From Chloroflexota bacterium (GTDB lineage: Bacteria > Chloroflexota > Dormibacteria > Dormibacterales > Dormibacteraceae), in assembly GCA_005889495.1 (NCBI GenBank), contig VBHA01000066.1, positions 1 to 38,887 on the forward strand: a DNA stretch of 38,887 bases, given 5' to 3'. Position numbers and translations under genes: made by a program. Of the stretch, positions 24,263 to 32,548 are shown one piece after another. The notes beneath the pieces were generated by a model. That model was not told where the DNA came from and did no database searches. It saw only the letters and a program-made list of their open reading frames with translations. Numbering within the stretch: the first letter of the stretch is position 1; each line of letters starts with the position of its first letter.

Positions 24263-26325
24263 CAGTAAGCGGCGAGCTCCTTCAGGACCTTCGTGATCTT
24301 GTCGGGCGTCGGCATGAAGTACTCCTCCATCGGCACTGCGTAGGGCATCGACGGTACGTCGAGCCCGCCGAACCTCTTGACCGGCGCGTCGAGCCATCGC
24401 CACGCCTCGTCGGCGATCAGGGCCGCGACCTCGGAGCCCACCGAGACGCTGAAGTTGTCCTCGTAGAGCACGAGGCATTTGCCGGTCTTGCGGGCGGAGG
24501 CGATGATCGCGTCCTTGTCGAGCGGGTAGACGGTACGGAGGTCGACGATCTCCACGCTCACTCCGTCCGCCTCGAGGTTCTTCGCCGCCTCGAGCGCGTA
24601 GTGGACCATCAGGCCGTAGCAGAACACCGAGATGTCGCTCCCTTCGCGAACGGTGCGTGCGACCCGCAGCGGGATCAGGTACTCACCCTTGGGCACCGCC
24701 TCCTTGAACATGCGGTAGAGCCGCTTGTGCTCGAAGAAGAGCACGGGGTCCGGGTCGCGGATCGCGGCCAGGAGCAAGCCTTTGGCCTCGTACGGCGTCG
24801 AGGGGATGACGATCTTCAGACCGGGAGTCGCGAACCGCGCTTCGATCGACTGCGAGTGATAGAGGGCGCCGTGGGCGTGGCCGCCCATCGGAGCGCGGAC
24901 GACCAGGGGCACCGACCAGTCGCCGTCGCTGCGGTAGCGGTACTTGGCGATCTCGTTGGTGATCGAGTTGAAGGCCATGTGCGCAAAGTCGGTGAACTGC
25001 ATCTCGGCGACGGGCCGCTTGCCGGCGATCGCCAGGCCGAGCGCGACCCCGGCGATCGACGACTCGGCCAGGGGCGTGTCGATGACCCGGGCTTCGCCAA
25101 ACTTCGCGCGCAGGCCGTCGGTCACGAGGAACACACCGCCTTTCTTGCCGACGTCCTCGCCCATCACCATGACGCGCTCGTCGCGCTCCATCTCCTCGGT
25201 CAGCGCCGACCGCAGGGCCGCGACCATGTTCATCTCCTCGGTCTCGGCACCGGCGGGCGGGTCGATCGCCTCCGGCGCCTCGACCGCGTAGACGTTGGTC
25301 AGCGCATCTTCGGGCCGCGGGTCGTCCGCTTCCATCCCTGCCTTGGTCGCTCTGGTGACCTCTTCCTTGACCGCCTCCTCGTCCTCGGCCACCTGCTTCG
25401 CGGTGAGCACGCCTTCCTCGATCAGCTGCTTCTTGAAGCGCTCGAGGCAGTCGTTCTGGGACAGCAGGTCGATCTCCTCCTGCGTCCGGTAGCGGCGCTG
25501 GTCGTCCTCTGACGAGTGCGCGCCGAGGCGGTCGACCAGGCATTCGATCAAGGTCGGTCCGCCACCCGCGCGAGCGCGCGCGACCGCCTCCTTGGAGACC
25601 ACGTAGCACGTAACCGGGTCGCGGCCGTCGACGGTCACGCCTGGAAACCCGTAGCCCGCCGCGCGCTGCGCCACGTGCTCGATCGCGTACTCCTTGCTGA
25701 ACGGCGTCGAGATCGCGAAGCCGTTGTTCTCGCAGACGAAGACCTCGGGCAGCTTGTAGACGGCGGCGAAGTTGAACGCCTCATGCGCATCGCCCTCGGC
25801 GCCGGCACCCTCGCCGTAGCAGGTGAGGAGGACCTTGTCGGTGCCGTCCATCTTCAGCGCGTAGGCCACGCCCGCCCCGCGCACCATCTGGGTCGCGACC
25901 GGCGAACCGCCCGAGGTGATGTTGTGCCGCGAATCGGAGAAATGGCCGGGCGTCTGCTTGCCGCCCGACGCGGGATCGGCCGCCTTCGCAAGCACCGACA
26001 GCATGAGGTCGAGCGGCGTCATGCCCATCCGCATGCACAGCACCACGTCGCGGTAGTAGGGCGCGAGCCAGTCGTATTTCGGCTTGAGCGGCCATCCGAT
26101 CCCGATCTGCGCGGCTTCGTGGCCGGCGCACGAGATGATGAACGGAGCGCGTCCCTGGCGGTTGAGGACCTGGAAGCGGTAGTCGATCTGGCGGCCGAGC
26201 AGCATGTAATGGAACCACTCTGTGAGGACGTTCTCATCGAGGTCGGTGTCGCGCCAGGCGACCGGCTCCTGGAATCGCCAGTCAGGGGTGAAAGCCTCTT
26301 CCCTGGTCTTCGTGGTCTGTGCCAT
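24262..26325 (-). CDS. 2-oxoacid dehydrogenase E1, alpha-beta fusion
   Basis: Thiamine-diphosphate-dependent decarboxylase of 687 residues that joins both E1 subunits in one chain. The alpha half (about 1-340) has the TPP motif from GEG at 171 to ENN at 199-201 and the phosphorylation-loop-like HSSEDDQRRYRTQEE near 275. A charged linker (about 320-365, many Glu/Lys) leads to the beta half with VMVMGEDVG, FLVTDGLRAKFG and APMGGHAHGALYHSQSIEA. Branched-chain acyl substrates are most likely by similarity; pyruvate is possible. It starts 7 nt after the E3 stop. Fused E1 proteins are known but less common than separate genes. Confidence 0.93.
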   Translation of the reverse strand: MAQTTKTREEAFTPDWRFQEPVAWRDTDLDENVLTEWFHYMLLGRQIDYRFQVLNRQGRAPFIISCAGHEAAQIGIGWPLKPKYDWLAPYYRDVVLCMRMGMTPLDLMLSVLAKAADPASGGKQTPGHFSDSRHNITSGGSPVATQMVRGAGVAYALKMDGTDKVLLTCYGEGAGAEGDAHEAFNFAAVYKLPEVFVCENNGFAISTPFSKEYAIEHVAQRAAGYGFPGVTVDGRDPVTCYVVSKEAVARARAGGGPTLIECLVDRLGAHSSEDDQRRYRTQEEIDLLSQNDCLERFKKQLIEEGVLTAKQVAEDEEAVKEEVTRATKAGMEADDPRPEDALTNVYAVEAPEAIDPPAGAETEEMNMVAALRSALTEEMERDERVMVMGEDVGKKGGVFLVTDGLRAKFGEARVIDTPLAESSIAGVALGLAIAGKRPVAEMQFTDFAHMAFNSITNEIAKYRYRSDGDWSVPLVVRAPMGGHAHGALYHSQSIEARFATPGLKIVIPSTPYEAKGLLLAAIRDPDPVLFFEHKRLYRMFKEAVPKGEYLIPLRVARTVREGSDISVFCYGLMVHYALEAAKNLEADGVSVEIVDLRTVYPLDKDAIIASARKTGKCLVLYEDNFSVSVGSEVAALIADEAWRWLDAPVKRFGGLDVPSMPYAVPMEEYFMPTPDKITKVLKELAAY

Positions 26326-26332
26326 CGGCTCT

Positions 26333-27709
26333 CTAGATGTGGATGGCGTGGCCGTCCACGGCCATCGCCGCCTCCATCACCGCCTCGCTCAACGTCGGGT
26401 GCGGGTGGATGTTGCGCCCGAGCTCCCACGCGTCGCCCTGGAAAAGCTGAGTCAGGGCCGGCTCCGCGATCAGCTCGGTCGCGCTGGCGCCGACGATGTG
26501 GGTACCGAGCAACTGGCCGGTCTTCGCGTCGGCCACGACCTTGACGAAGCCGCCGGTCTCGCCGTGGATCTGCGCCCGGCCGATGGCGGAGAACGGAAAC
26601 TTGCCGATCTTCAGCTCGTGCCCCTTCTCGCGCGCCTGCTTCTCGGTCAAGCCGACCGACGCGATCTGCGGGTGCGAGTACGTGCATCTCGTGATGAGGT
26701 CCTGGTCCATGGGCGCGAGCCGCTGGCCCGCGATGTCCTCGGCCGCCACGATGCCTTCGTGCGAGGCCGCGTGCGCGAGCAGGAAACCACCGACCACGTC
26801 GCCGATGGCGTGGATCGACTCGACCGACGTGCGCATCCACTCGTCGACCTTGATGAATCCGTTCGGATGGGTCTGGACGCCAACCTGCTCCAGGCCGAGG
26901 TCCTTCGAGACGGCGCTCCGTCCCACCGCCACCAGCAGCTGCCTGGCCCACACCTCGCCCTGGTCGGTCTGAACGCTGACGCCGTCGCGAGCCTTTTTCG
27001 CCCCACTCACCTTGACGCCAAGGCGGCACTCGATGCCTGCCTTCTTGAACGCGGCGAGCATCTCCTTCGAGACGTCTTCGTCCTCGAGCGGCACCAGCCG
27101 GTCGAGGGCCTCGAGCAGAGTCACCTTGACCCCGAGCTGGTTGTAGAGCGTCGCGAACTCCACGCCGACCGCACCCGCGCCGATGATGCAGATCGAATCT
27201 GGGACGTCCTTGGCGACCACAGCGTTGTCCGACGAGATGATGCGTTCGCCGTCGAGCTCCAGGCCCGGGAGGGTCTTGACCACCGAGCCGGTCGCGACGA
27301 TGAGGTTTTTGGCCCGGACGAGCCTGCCGTCGGCTTCGATCGAGTTGCGGTCGCGCAGCCGGCCGCGGGCCTGCACGACCTCGACCTTGTTCTTCTTCAT
27401 CAGGTACTGGACGCCCTTGTAGAGCTGTCCGACCACCGCGTCGCGGCGCTCGGCGATCTTGGGATAGTCGAAGCCGACCACCTCGGCCTTCAGCCCGAAC
27501 TCGACCCCTCGGGTGGCGACGCGGTGGTAGAGCTCGGAGGACTCGAGGAGCGCCTTGGTGGGAATGCAGCCGACGTGGAGGCAGGTGCCGCCGAGCTTGC
27601 CGGCCTCGACCAGAGCGACCTTCAGGCCAAGCTGCGAAGCCCTGATGGCGGCGGGATAGCCGCCCATCCCACCACCCAGAATCGCGACGTCAAAGTCGAA
27701 ATCGGGCAT
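26333..27709 (-). CDS. lpdA: Dihydrolipoamide dehydrogenase (E3)
   Basis: FAD/NAD disulfide oxidoreductase of 458 residues that reoxidises E2 lipoamide. The N-terminal FAD motif is DVAILGGGMGGYPAAIRA. The redox cysteines sit in GGTCLHVGCIPTK. CIIGAGAVGVEFATL binds NAD, AIGDVVGG is the second FAD contact, and HPHPTLSE supplies the catalytic His of the partner subunit. ATG 27709 is used because TACACT lies 8 nt upstream (leaderless pattern); TTG 27718 would start inside that box. It is the first gene of the E3-E1-E2 operon. Confidence 0.93.
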   Translation of the reverse strand: MPDFDFDVAILGGGMGGYPAAIRASQLGLKVALVEAGKLGGTCLHVGCIPTKALLESSELYHRVATRGVEFGLKAEVVGFDYPKIAERRDAVVGQLYKGVQYLMKKNKVEVVQARGRLRDRNSIEADGRLVRAKNLIVATGSVVKTLPGLELDGERIISSDNAVVAKDVPDSICIIGAGAVGVEFATLYNQLGVKVTLLEALDRLVPLEDEDVSKEMLAAFKKAGIECRLGVKVSGAKKARDGVSVQTDQGEVWARQLLVAVGRSAVSKDLGLEQVGVQTHPNGFIKVDEWMRTSVESIHAIGDVVGGFLLAHAASHEGIVAAEDIAGQRLAPMDQDLITRCTYSHPQIASVGLTEKQAREKGHELKIGKFPFSAIGRAQIHGETGGFVKVVADAKTGQLLGTHIVGASATELIAEPALTQLFQGDAWELGRNIHPHPTLSEAVMEAAMAVDGHAIHI

Positions 27710-27717
27710 TGCGTTCA

Positions 27718-27723
27718 AGTGTA
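27718..27723 (-). promoter_or_regulatory. -10-like box for the E3-E1-E2 operon
   Basis: On the minus strand TACACT is followed by 8 nt and ATG 27709. It lies in the 21-bp gap after the stop of the upstream membrane-protein gene, so the operon can be transcribed separately. Confidence 0.45.
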
Positions 27724-27730
27724 GGGACGA

Positions 27731-29038
27731 TCAGCAGGCCGCCTTCAACAGACGGAGGATCGCATCCGAATAGTCGGCCGCGTCAGCGGGCGGAAAGCTC
27801 GGCGCAGGGTCGCCGTAGTGGTCGACAGCCCGGTAGTAAGCCCGGGCCGGGACGCCGGGCATGATCAGGACGTCGACGTTGTGCTCGGGATCGAGGCAGG
27901 GGTCGTCTCGCTCGTTGGCCAGGGCGGCAAGGTCGGCCTGGGCGCGCTGCATCTGCACGGTCTTCGCGGCGGTGTACTCGACCAGAACGACCGCGCTGCT
28001 GAAGCAGGCCAGGAATGCGCAGGCGGCCAGCGCCGGGCGCCAGGTGCCGCGCCATGGGAGGCGGCGAGCGGCGTCCGCCAGCAGCACGAGCCACAGCAGG
28101 GCGGCGACGTACACATAGCGCGATGCTGCCGACTGCTGCCAGCCGAGCTGCGCGCGCGTCAGGCCCGCCAGGAGGAAGAACGTGAGAAGGCCGGCCGCGA
28201 TCCCGACAGCCAACGGGTCGGCGCCATGGCGCCACCAGCTCCAGGCCACCGCGGCGATCGCCGCGGCGAGCAGGGGGTAGCCGATCCAACCGCTCGCGCC
28301 GATGATCCCCGCGAGGCCCTGGCTCAGGCCCCAGACGGTGTAGAGCGGGTCGATGAGCAGGTTGGCGGCGGTCGGCTGCGGGTTGGGGTGCTGGCCAAAA
28401 CGGCCGAACGCGACGTACCACGCGGCGAGCGCGATGGCGGGCGCGGCGAGCCAGAGCAGGTCGCGGCGCCTTCCCGGTGTGAGGAGCAGCCCCACTCCCG
28501 CGGCCACCGCGAAGACGATTCCCGTGCCCGCGAACGAGAGCGAGATCGCTATCAATGCCGCCGCGATTGCCGGCCTCCGTTCCAGGGCCAGGATGGCCCC
28601 GAGGCCGAAGGCCATCGACGCAAGCCAGCCGATCTGAAACGCCCAGAGAAGGTCTTCCCAGCCGGCCCCCAGGAGCAGAAGTATCAGGGCCGCGGCCAAC
28701 GCGACCGCCTCGCCGGCGCGGCGCCGGACGAGCTCGAAGAGCAGCACGACGTTGGCGAGGTGAGCGATGAGGAGCACGGCCATGTAAGGCGTGTACGAGC
28801 GCAACCCGGCCGTGCTGAGCAGGATCGTGTAGACGAGCCTCAGGAGCATCACGGGGTGCTCGTTGTGGGGCTCGAAGTAGGTGCGAAATGTCCAGTCCGG
28901 GGCCGTGGTGATGAAGGTCCACTCGTCGAAGTAGAACGTGAAGGTGCGGGTGAACCACAGCAGGAGGGCGCAGACGACAAGGCCGGCGGCGACGAGGAGC
29001 CAGCGCGCGCGAGGAACGCGAACGTCCGCGGCCGTCAT
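27731..29038 (-). CDS. Polytopic membrane protein, glycosyltransferase-like
   Basis: 435-residue protein with about eleven helices. The first extracytoplasmic loop carries FYFDEWTFIT followed by EPHNEHPVMLLRLVY, an acidic Asp-Glu arrangement like the catalytic loop of GT39/ArnT-type polyprenyl-phosphate sugar transferases. The C-terminal soluble part holds three cysteines. I cannot name the family firmly. It starts 4 nt after the stop of a GT87-like gene, and both probably serve envelope glycan assembly. Confidence 0.72.
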   Translation of the reverse strand: MTAADVRVPRARWLLVAAGLVVCALLLWFTRTFTFYFDEWTFITTAPDWTFRTYFEPHNEHPVMLLRLVYTILLSTAGLRSYTPYMAVLLIAHLANVVLLFELVRRRAGEAVALAAALILLLLGAGWEDLLWAFQIGWLASMAFGLGAILALERRPAIAAALIAISLSFAGTGIVFAVAAGVGLLLTPGRRRDLLWLAAPAIALAAWYVAFGRFGQHPNPQPTAANLLIDPLYTVWGLSQGLAGIIGASGWIGYPLLAAAIAAVAWSWWRHGADPLAVGIAAGLLTFFLLAGLTRAQLGWQQSAASRYVYVAALLWLVLLADAARRLPWRGTWRPALAACAFLACFSSAVVLVEYTAAKTVQMQRAQADLAALANERDDPCLDPEHNVDVLIMPGVPARAYYRAVDHYGDPAPSFPPADAADYSDAILRLLKAAC

Positions 29039-29042
29039 TCGT

Positions 29043-30179
29043 TCAGGCCGATACCGGCGACGGTCTTCGCGACGGCGTCAGGACGGCGGCGAACCACACA
29101 GCGACCCCGATTAGGATCGGCAGCGGCGTCAGCGGCCAGGCGAACTCTCCCGCGATCACCACCACGAGCAGGAGCAGCCGGAGCGGAGTCGACAGCCCCT
29201 CGCGCCAGAAGAGCCACGCGGCCAGGACGAGGATCGTGAAGTCCTGCAGGTGCCAGTAGGTCGCGCCCAGGGCGGTCGCGACGATGCCCAGGGCGAAGAT
29301 CCTGGCGTTGCCCTCATGCCGGTTGAGATAAGCACCGACCGCCGCGGCCGCGACCACAACGCCCTGTCCCAGGTAGCTCAGGACCCCCGGGCCAAGTACG
29401 AAGGCCAGGGTGAAGTAGCGGTTGTTGGCGACGTGCTGCGCCTCGCTGAGCAGGCTCTCGTAGTCGTGCAGGCCCTGCGCTCCGATCAGCCACAGCGACG
29501 CCGCGGCCATAACGATCGCCGCGGCCGCCCACGTCGCGACTATCTTCCAGCGGCCGGCGCACAGCAGCACCAGGGGTAGGAGCAGCAGCAGCTGGGGCTT
29601 GATCACCGAAAGGCCGAGCACGAGCCCGGCCAGGTACGGCCTGCCGGACTCGGCCAGTCTCCAGCCGACCGCGGCCAACCCGAGGATCACGAGGTCTGGT
29701 TGGGCGAGGCTGAGGCCGTACAGCACCGGATACCAGGCAAGCGCACCGAGAAGCCACAGCGCGCGCTTTGGCGACGCACCAGGGGCTGCCAGCCACCAGG
29801 CCGCGACCAGCGCTCCCACCGAGATCGCAAGCCAGGCGTAAGTGGCTCCCGCCGCACCAAGAACGCTCAGCGGCGCCACGATCCAGGCGAACGGAGGCGG
29901 CGAGACGAAACGCTCGCCGTCGTTGAACGCGGCGTGGGGACGGAGCTGCGCGAAGAGGTCGTGCTGCAGCGTCAGCGAGTAGACGTGGCTCCAGCCATGC
30001 TCGAGCCCGATTCGAGCGCCGATGAAGACCAGCGTGAGGTCGTTGTCGAGGATGTCGGCGCGGAGCGGGACGATGACCACGAACCACCCAGTGAGGGCGA
30101 CGGCGATGAGGAGGAACCACGCGAGGCCGGCGGCGCCGACGTTGCGCCAGGCGGGCAGGTCAAGCCGAAATAGGGCTAT
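29043..30179 (-). CDS. GT87-like polytopic glycosyltransferase, no canonical start codon
   Basis: Membrane protein of about 378 residues and ten helices, paralogous in plan to the gene at 20927: ARIGLEHGWSHVYSL in the first loop, FVSPPPFAWIVAPL, and VIKPQLLLLLPLVLLCAGRW. The frame is open far upstream but contains no ATG, GTG or TTG until after the first helix. ATA 30179 overlaps the citrate synthase stop as ATAG, has AGAGGGG directly upstream, and yields a natural N-terminus (ALFRLDLPAWRNVG), so I place the start there; CTG a few codons later is an alternative. Confidence 0.75.
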   Translation of the reverse strand: MALFRLDLPAWRNVGAAGLAWFLLIAVALTGWFVVIVPLRADILDNDLTLVFIGARIGLEHGWSHVYSLTLQHDLFAQLRPHAAFNDGERFVSPPPFAWIVAPLSVLGAAGATYAWLAISVGALVAAWWLAAPGASPKRALWLLGALAWYPVLYGLSLAQPDLVILGLAAVGWRLAESGRPYLAGLVLGLSVIKPQLLLLLPLVLLCAGRWKIVATWAAAAIVMAAASLWLIGAQGLHDYESLLSEAQHVANNRYFTLAFVLGPGVLSYLGQGVVVAAAAVGAYLNRHEGNARIFALGIVATALGATYWHLQDFTILVLAAWLFWREGLSTPLRLLLLVVVIAGEFAWPLTPLPILIGVAVWFAAVLTPSRRPSPVSA

Positions 30180-31291
30180 CCCCTCTGGGCCAGGGGCACT
30201 GGCTTCCGCGGTTCCGGTCCGATGTATTCCGATTGCGGCCGGATTATGCGGTTGTGGGCCGCCTGTTCGAGCACGTGAGCGCTCCAGCCCGCGACCCGCG
30301 AGACGGCGAACGTCGGCGTGAAGAACTCCTTGGGCAGGCCGATTGCCTGCAGCACGCCCGCCGAGTAGAACTCGACGTTGGTCGACTGCGGGCGCTCGGG
30401 ATGCTCCTCGTGGAGGATCGTCAGCGCGATCTCTTCGACCTTCGAAGCCAGGGAGAAGAACTTCGGGTTCATCCTCTGGCACATCTCTTTGAGGATCTTG
30501 GCCCGCGGGTCGTAGACGCGATAGACACGGTGGCCGAAGCCCATGAACTTGACCTTCCGCTTCCGCGCGTCGCGCATCCACCTCTCGGCGTCCGGAGCGG
30601 CGCCGATCTCCTCGAGCTGCTCGATCACAGCGGATGGCGCGCCTCCATGCGCCGGCCCTTTGAGCGCGCCGATGGCGCCGACAAGCGCCGAGCTCAGGTC
30701 CGATTCCGTGGAGGCGATCACGCGGGCCGTGAAGGTCGAGGCGTTCATGCCGTGGTCGGCGAGTAGGACGAGATAGGTGTTGAGGGCGCGGACGACCTCG
30801 GGGCTCGCCTCCTTGCCGTTCATCATGTGGAGGTAGTTCGCCGCGTGCCCGAGATCGGGTCGCGGCTGGACGGGCTCGAGGCCCAGCTTCCGGCGGTAGA
30901 ACATCGCGAGGATCGTCGGAAACGATGCGGTGGCGTGGATGGCCAAAGGCCGCGTCGGGCTGGCGAGCCGGTGCTCGACGCCCTGGACGGAAACGATGCT
31001 GCGCAGGACGTCCATCGGATCGGTGTCCTTGGGAAGCGCGTCCAACGCGGTATTCGCCGCCTTCGTGAGCTGTCGCGACGCCGCCAGCTCGGAGGTCAGC
31101 GCGTCGAGTTGAGAGCGGTTCGGAAGCTGGCCTTCCCACAGCAGGTACGCCACCTCCTCGAACGACATCTCCTGCGCGAGGTCGGCGATGACATAGCCCT
31201 GGTAGACGAGGCGGCCGTTGGCGCCGTCCACCATCGAGATCCGGGTTTGAGCGGCTGTTATCCCCTCAAGTCCCGCAACATAGCCGCTCAA
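30176..31291 (-). CDS. Citrate synthase (short bacterial type), downstream copy
   Basis: Condenses acetyl-CoA (or propionyl-CoA) with oxaloacetate, 371 residues. Catalytic His are in ALKGPAHGGAPS near 223 and FGFGHRVYRVYDPRAKI-type block near 253, and Asp in STNVEFY is Glu here (NVEFY), whereas the neighbouring copy has NVDFW. TTG 31291 gives the normal GLEGITAAQTRIS opening. The first codons (GTT, GGA, CTT, GGG, ATA, ACA) are unusual for this genome and belong to a 14-bp inverted repeat that would bury the start. A short ORF ends 10 nt upstream. It could be citrate or methylcitrate synthase; the Asp-to-Glu change may lower activity. Confidence 0.88.
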   Translation of the reverse strand: MSGYVAGLEGITAAQTRISMVDGANGRLVYQGYVIADLAQEMSFEEVAYLLWEGQLPNRSQLDALTSELAASRQLTKAANTALDALPKDTDPMDVLRSIVSVQGVEHRLASPTRPLAIHATASFPTILAMFYRRKLGLEPVQPRPDLGHAANYLHMMNGKEASPEVVRALNTYLVLLADHGMNASTFTARVIASTESDLSSALVGAIGALKGPAHGGAPSAVIEQLEEIGAAPDAERWMRDARKRKVKFMGFGHRVYRVYDPRAKILKEMCQRMNPKFFSLASKVEEIALTILHEEHPERPQSTNVEFYSAGVLQAIGLPKEFFTPTFAVSRVAGWSAHVLEQAAHNRIIRPQSEYIGPEPRKPVPLAQRG

Positions 31292-31295
31292 ACCC
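31243..31295 (-). promoter_or_regulatory. 14-bp stem burying the citrate synthase start
   Basis: GGGTTTGAGCGGCT and AGCCGCTCAAACCC (arms 31282-31295 and 31243-31256) are perfectly complementary around 25 nt. On the mRNA the 5' arm contains TTG 31291. A ribosome stopping at the upstream TAG (31302-31304) would cover this arm, so translation of the short ORF could control access to the start. Confidence 0.55.
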
Positions 31296-31301
31296 CGCTA
31301 C

Positions 31302-31379
31302 CTACTGGGGTCCCCACGGCGAAGCCGTGGGGGCAGTGATGCCCTCGAGGCCGGGCACGTAGGTGTTGTTGGTGCTCAT
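31302..31379 (-). CDS. 25-codon leader ORF or citrate synthase 5' remnant
   Basis: ATG 31379 overlaps the upstream citrate synthase stop as ATGA. The peptide begins MSTNNTYVPGLEGITA, matching the citrate synthase N-terminus (YVAGLEGITA in the downstream gene), then runs into a hairpin sequence (PTASPWGPQ) and stops at TAG. The two GLEGITA copies differ at most synonymous sites, so it is not a recent duplication. It is either a decayed start of a gene interrupted by the hairpin or a working leader peptide that couples the two synthases. Confidence 0.5.
   Translation of the reverse strand: MSTNNTYVPGLEGITAPTASPWGPQ
31312..31332. repeat. 9-bp stem with GAA triloop between citrate synthases
   Basis: CCCCACGGC-GAA-GCCGTGGGG is a perfect hairpin with the same GAA triloop as stem 2 of the palindromic elements. 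TACTGGGGTCC beside it (31303-31313) recurs exactly at 22980-22990 next to copy 2 of that element, which suggests a related mobile sequence. Confidence 0.55.
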
Positions 31380-32494
31380 CGCTTGGCGAGCTGCAGAGGT
31401 TTCCTGCCGGGCTCGGGCCCGATCCAGCGGGAGGCCGGCCGGATGATCCGGAGGTCCGACAGCGACTCGAGCACGTGGGCGGTCCAGCCGGAAACGCGCG
31501 ATGTGGCGAAGACGGTCGTGAAAAGCTCCTTGGGGATGCCGGCGCCGGTGAGCACCACCGACGCCCAGAAGTCGACGTTCGTCGCGTTGGGACGCTCGGG
31601 ATGGGCGTCGTGGAGGATCTTCAGGGCGACCTCTTCGGTGCGGGCGGCTGTGCGGTGCAATTCGGGGGACGCGGTCTTCGCCATCTCGCGCAGGATCTTG
31701 GCCCGGGGGTCGTACGTGCGATAGACGCGGTGGCCGAAGCCGGAGAACCGCTCATGCCTCGCGTGGGCGTCGGTGAGCCATCTCTCCGCGTTCTCGGCCG
31801 AACCGATCTTGTCCAGCATGTTGCGGGCGGCCAGCGTGGCGCCGCCATGCGCCGGCCCCTTCAGTGCCGCGATCGCGCCGACGACGCAGGAGGCGAGGTC
31901 GCTCCCGGTCGACGCCACGACGCGGGCCGCGAAGGTCGAGGCGTTCAAGCCATGGTCGGCGAGCAGCACCAGGTAGCTGTCGACCAGGTGGACCTTCTGC
32001 GAGTCGGGATCCTTGCCTTCGAGCGACCAGAGAAGGTTGGCGGCGTGGCCGAGGTCGTCGCGAGGTTCGACCGGGTCCTTGCCCTGGCGGCGGCGGAGTA
32101 CGGCGCCGACGATGGTCGGAAAGACGGCGGTGAGCGCGACCGCCTCTTCAAGGTTCGGTTTGGTCAGCGCCGGGCTTGCGCCTTGCGCCGAGACGACCGT
32201 GCGGAGGACGTCCATCGGGTCGGTGGAGGGTTCCATGGCCATGAGCGTTTTGCGCGCTGAATCCTTGAGGCGACGAGCGCGGGACATATGTTGACGCACG
32301 GCGTCAAGGTCCTTCTCGTTGGGCAGCTCTCCGTGCCATAGGAGGTAGGCGACCTCTTCGTAGCTCGTCACCGGCACGAGGTCTTCGATCAGGTATCCGC
32401 CGCGATAGATGAGACGGCCGTTGGCGCCGTCGACCTCGCTGACGGCGGTCTCAGCGGCAACCACACCTTCCAGCCCGGGGCTGAACTCCGCCAC
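31376..32494 (-). CDS. Citrate synthase (short bacterial type), upstream copy
   Basis: 372-residue citrate/methylcitrate synthase. It opens MAEFSPGLEGVVAAETAVSE from GTG 32494. The catalytic His are in ALKGPAHGGATL and GFGHRVYRTYDPRAKI, and the catalytic Asp in ATNVDFW is present. It is about half identical by eye to the downstream copy, with the same length and domain order, so the pair is an old tandem duplication. TACACT lies 10 nt upstream of the GTG. Its stop overlaps the short ORF at 31302-31379. Confidence 0.92.
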   Translation of the reverse strand: MAEFSPGLEGVVAAETAVSEVDGANGRLIYRGGYLIEDLVPVTSYEEVAYLLWHGELPNEKDLDAVRQHMSRARRLKDSARKTLMAMEPSTDPMDVLRTVVSAQGASPALTKPNLEEAVALTAVFPTIVGAVLRRRQGKDPVEPRDDLGHAANLLWSLEGKDPDSQKVHLVDSYLVLLADHGLNASTFAARVVASTGSDLASCVVGAIAALKGPAHGGATLAARNMLDKIGSAENAERWLTDAHARHERFSGFGHRVYRTYDPRAKILREMAKTASPELHRTAARTEEVALKILHDAHPERPNATNVDFWASVVLTGAGIPKELFTTVFATSRVSGWTAHVLESLSDLRIIRPASRWIGPEPGRKPLQLAKR

Positions 32495-32533
32495 TTCGAG
32501 ATTAAGTGTAGGAGGAGCCCGTTTTTGAACGAC

Positions 32534-32539
32534 TAGAGT
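32534..32539 (+). promoter_or_regulatory. -10-like box for leaderless membrane-protein gene
   Basis: TAGAGT is followed by 9 nt and GTG 32549. It diverges from the citrate synthase promoter region over 54 bp. Confidence 0.4.
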
Positions 32540-32548
32540 TCGGGCAGG

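Noticed and set aside
29043-31139. 698-residue GT87 fusion protein
   Set aside because: The upstream 320 residues are a shadow of the citrate synthase gene on the same strand.
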